Origin: Flavobacteriaceae bacterium
GTDB taxonomy: Bacteria > Bacteroidota > Bacteroidia > Flavobacteriales > Flavobacteriaceae
DNA length: 64,000 bases
Direction of reading: 5' to 3'
Assembly (NCBI GenBank): GCA_026709415.1
Contig: JAPOSZ010000009.1
Coordinates: 1 to 64,000 of the forward strand
Position numbers and translations under genes: made by a program. This document shows positions 62,838 through 64,000 of the stretch, in pieces (position 1 is the stretch's first letter; every line of letters starts with the position of its first letter). Below the pieces are notes generated by a model. That model saw only the letters and a list, made by a program, of their open reading frames with translations, was not told where the DNA came from and did not search any database.

Positions 62838-64000
62838 TTATTCTACATCCCACCAAACACGAGTTGTGAATTCATTGGGTCCTTGTCTTGAAATGGCTTC
62901 AGCATAATTTTCTGGATTGGTGCTTTCTTCGCTTCCAGGATAAATCAATCGGCGAGGAATAGTGCCATTGGTGACATTACCTGGATATGGATCTGATCCA
63001 CCAAATGGTTGTAAAGCTGGATAACCAGTGCGTCTCCAATTAGCAAATGCTTCATATTCATTAAGAAATGTCACGATCCAATATTGGGTATGAATATGAT
63101 TCATAGCATCACTAGCATCAAACGGATTAGCAGCTAAATAAGCATCCACTTCCGCATCTGATATAGCCGCTGCATTTGGGTAGAGCATAGACAACATTTG
63201 CATGGCCGCCCGGACTCCATTTTTATAGTGTTGTTCGGCATCTCCCGAGTACCAACCTCTGACAGCCGCTTCGGCTTTTAAGAATTCTGTTTCAGCATAA
63301 GTCTGGAATACCATAGGGGCATCTTCACCTGTGATAACATTACGGTTTGGTTCAGCAAATTGATCTCTCACATTAGGACCACCGCTGGTTTCAATAGCAT
63401 CAAGTTCTGTAAAAGTAGCTTTCAATACAGCATTAGTTGTCGCACTAGGCAAACCCATTAAATCGTCAGAACTCGTGCTATTATCGTGTCTACGAGCAGC
63501 CAATATAGGCAATCTTGGATCCTCTGTCGACTTTAATAAATCGATAAAAAATTTAGACATTCTCATGTTTCCATCCGTAGTAAATACCTCCCCATGACCA
63601 TTTCGATTGACCCCTTCTGGTCCAGAGGTATGTTCAATATAACAGATATCCTCATTGGATTCGAAAGTTCCCCCATTGATGGCTTTTACGGCCCATGCCT
63701 GTGCTGTCGATGGATCGACTTTTGTCAAACGCATGGCTAATCGCAACATCAATGAATTACCAAATTTTCTCCACTTGGATACATCTCCCCCATAAATCAA
63801 ATCAGCATTGCCTAGTTGATCTTCACCTAATTGGGCAATCCCCGCTTCAATTTCAGAAAGCATACTGGCATAGATTTCTGACTGAGGATCGTATTTGGGT
63901 TTAAGAATACCTTCGCTAAATCCTTTACCAGCTTCAGAATAAGGAATATCACCATAGACATCCGTCATTCTGCCATAGATAATCGCTCTCCAAATTCTTG
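62838..64000 (-). CDS. SusD-like lipoprotein, 5' end beyond the window
   Basis: At least 387 residues, C-terminal part only. The frame is open to the window edge (IWRAIIYGRMTDVYGDIPYS), so the Met at 63968 is not the true start. YGDIPYSEAGKGF, KWRKFGNSLMLRLAMRLTKV, QTYAETEFLKAEAAVRGW and NEYEAFANWRRTGYPALQPF match the SusD/RagB-like outer-membrane lipoprotein branch (SusD-like_2). Its SusC partner should lie just beyond 64000. A strong terminator ends the transcript. Confidence 0.85.
   Translation of the reverse strand, partial: RIWRAIIYGRMTDVYGDIPYSEAGKGFSEGILKPKYDPQSEIYASMLSEIEAGIAQLGEDQLGNADLIYGGDVSKWRKFGNSLMLRLAMRLTKVDPSTAQAWAVKAINGGTFESNEDICYIEHTSGPEGVNRNGHGEVFTTDGNMRMSKFFIDLLKSTEDPRLPILAARRHDNSTSSDDLMGLPSATTNAVLKATFTELDAIETSGGPNVRDQFAEPNRNVITGEDAPMVFQTYAETEFLKAEAAVRGWYSGDAEQHYKNGVRAAMQMLSMLYPNAAAISDAEVDAYLAANPFDASDAMNHIHTQYWIVTFLNEYEAFANWRRTGYPALQPFGGSDPYPGNVTNGTIPRRLIYPGSEESTNPENYAEAISRQGPNEFTTRVWWDVE

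Overview
This window looks like a chromosome segment from a marine member of the Bacteroidota, most likely class Flavobacteriia. The evidence is the AT-rich DNA, two complete SusC/SusD pairs plus part of a third SusD-like gene, a full-length sprA (core of the type IX secretion and gliding machinery), a haem-copper oxidase cluster with flavobacterial gene order, formylglycine sulfatases, and TAnnTTTG-type promoter boxes instead of Shine-Dalgarno-led starts. No rRNA or tRNA gene, CRISPR array or replication origin was seen. Assignments rest on reading motifs and gene order by eye; no database search was run.

Layout. 0.1-13.2 kb, all on the minus strand, is a polysaccharide utilization locus: GH5-type enzyme, SusC, SusD, GH42-type beta-galactosidase, GH27 alpha-galactosidase, sulfatase and MFS sugar transporter, which suggests a sulfated, galactose-containing glycan. 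13.4-17.4 kb holds a small secreted protein and the housekeeping run tig-clpP-clpX. 17.7-22.1 kb is a second SusC/SusD pair without enzymes. 22.2-27.4 kb is a decayed accessory island: an IS30-type remnant, an internally deleted IS5-type element with a visible 5-bp target duplication, a broken MntA/HepT (nucleotidyltransferase/HEPN) pair, and a block bounded by 23-bp inverted repeats that carries a degenerate ClpX-like AAA+ gene, an AAA ATPase with a palindrome over its start codon, and two small unknown ORFs.

27.5-28.9 kb carries rpsP and rimM. 28.9-33.2 kb is a probable metal (zinc?) uptake group: a TonB-dependent receptor, a His/Asp/Glu-rich lipoprotein, a small His-rich protein and a DUF1080 protein. 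33.6-35.65 kb is a DUF4062 gene translationally coupled to a frameshifted Schlafen/AlbA_2 ATP-binding gene, a candidate defence module. 35.9-37.9 kb has a secreted protein, an acyl-CoA thioesterase and a SET-domain protein. 38.0-43.1 kb is the cytochrome oxidase cluster, followed by tonB, gcvH, nhaA, sprA, ruvA and a malic enzyme/phosphotransacetylase fusion (43.4-56.0 kb). 56.2-60.6 kb holds a PAP2/vanadium haloperoxidase-like protein, a second sulfatase and a Gfo/Idh/MocA oxidoreductase. 60.6-61.8 kb is gene debris including a BspA-like repeat remnant, and the window ends in a DUF3078 protein and a truncated SusD-like gene.

The glycan genes work as one pathway: SusC/SusD bind and import oligosaccharides, periplasmic glycosidases and sulfatase trim them, and the MFS carrier brings sugars into the cytoplasm. 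The most unusual signals are the inverted-repeat-bounded ClpX-like/AAA block, the DUF4062-Schlafen pair, and a 48-bp dispersed repeat found three times just past the ends of minus-strand genes.
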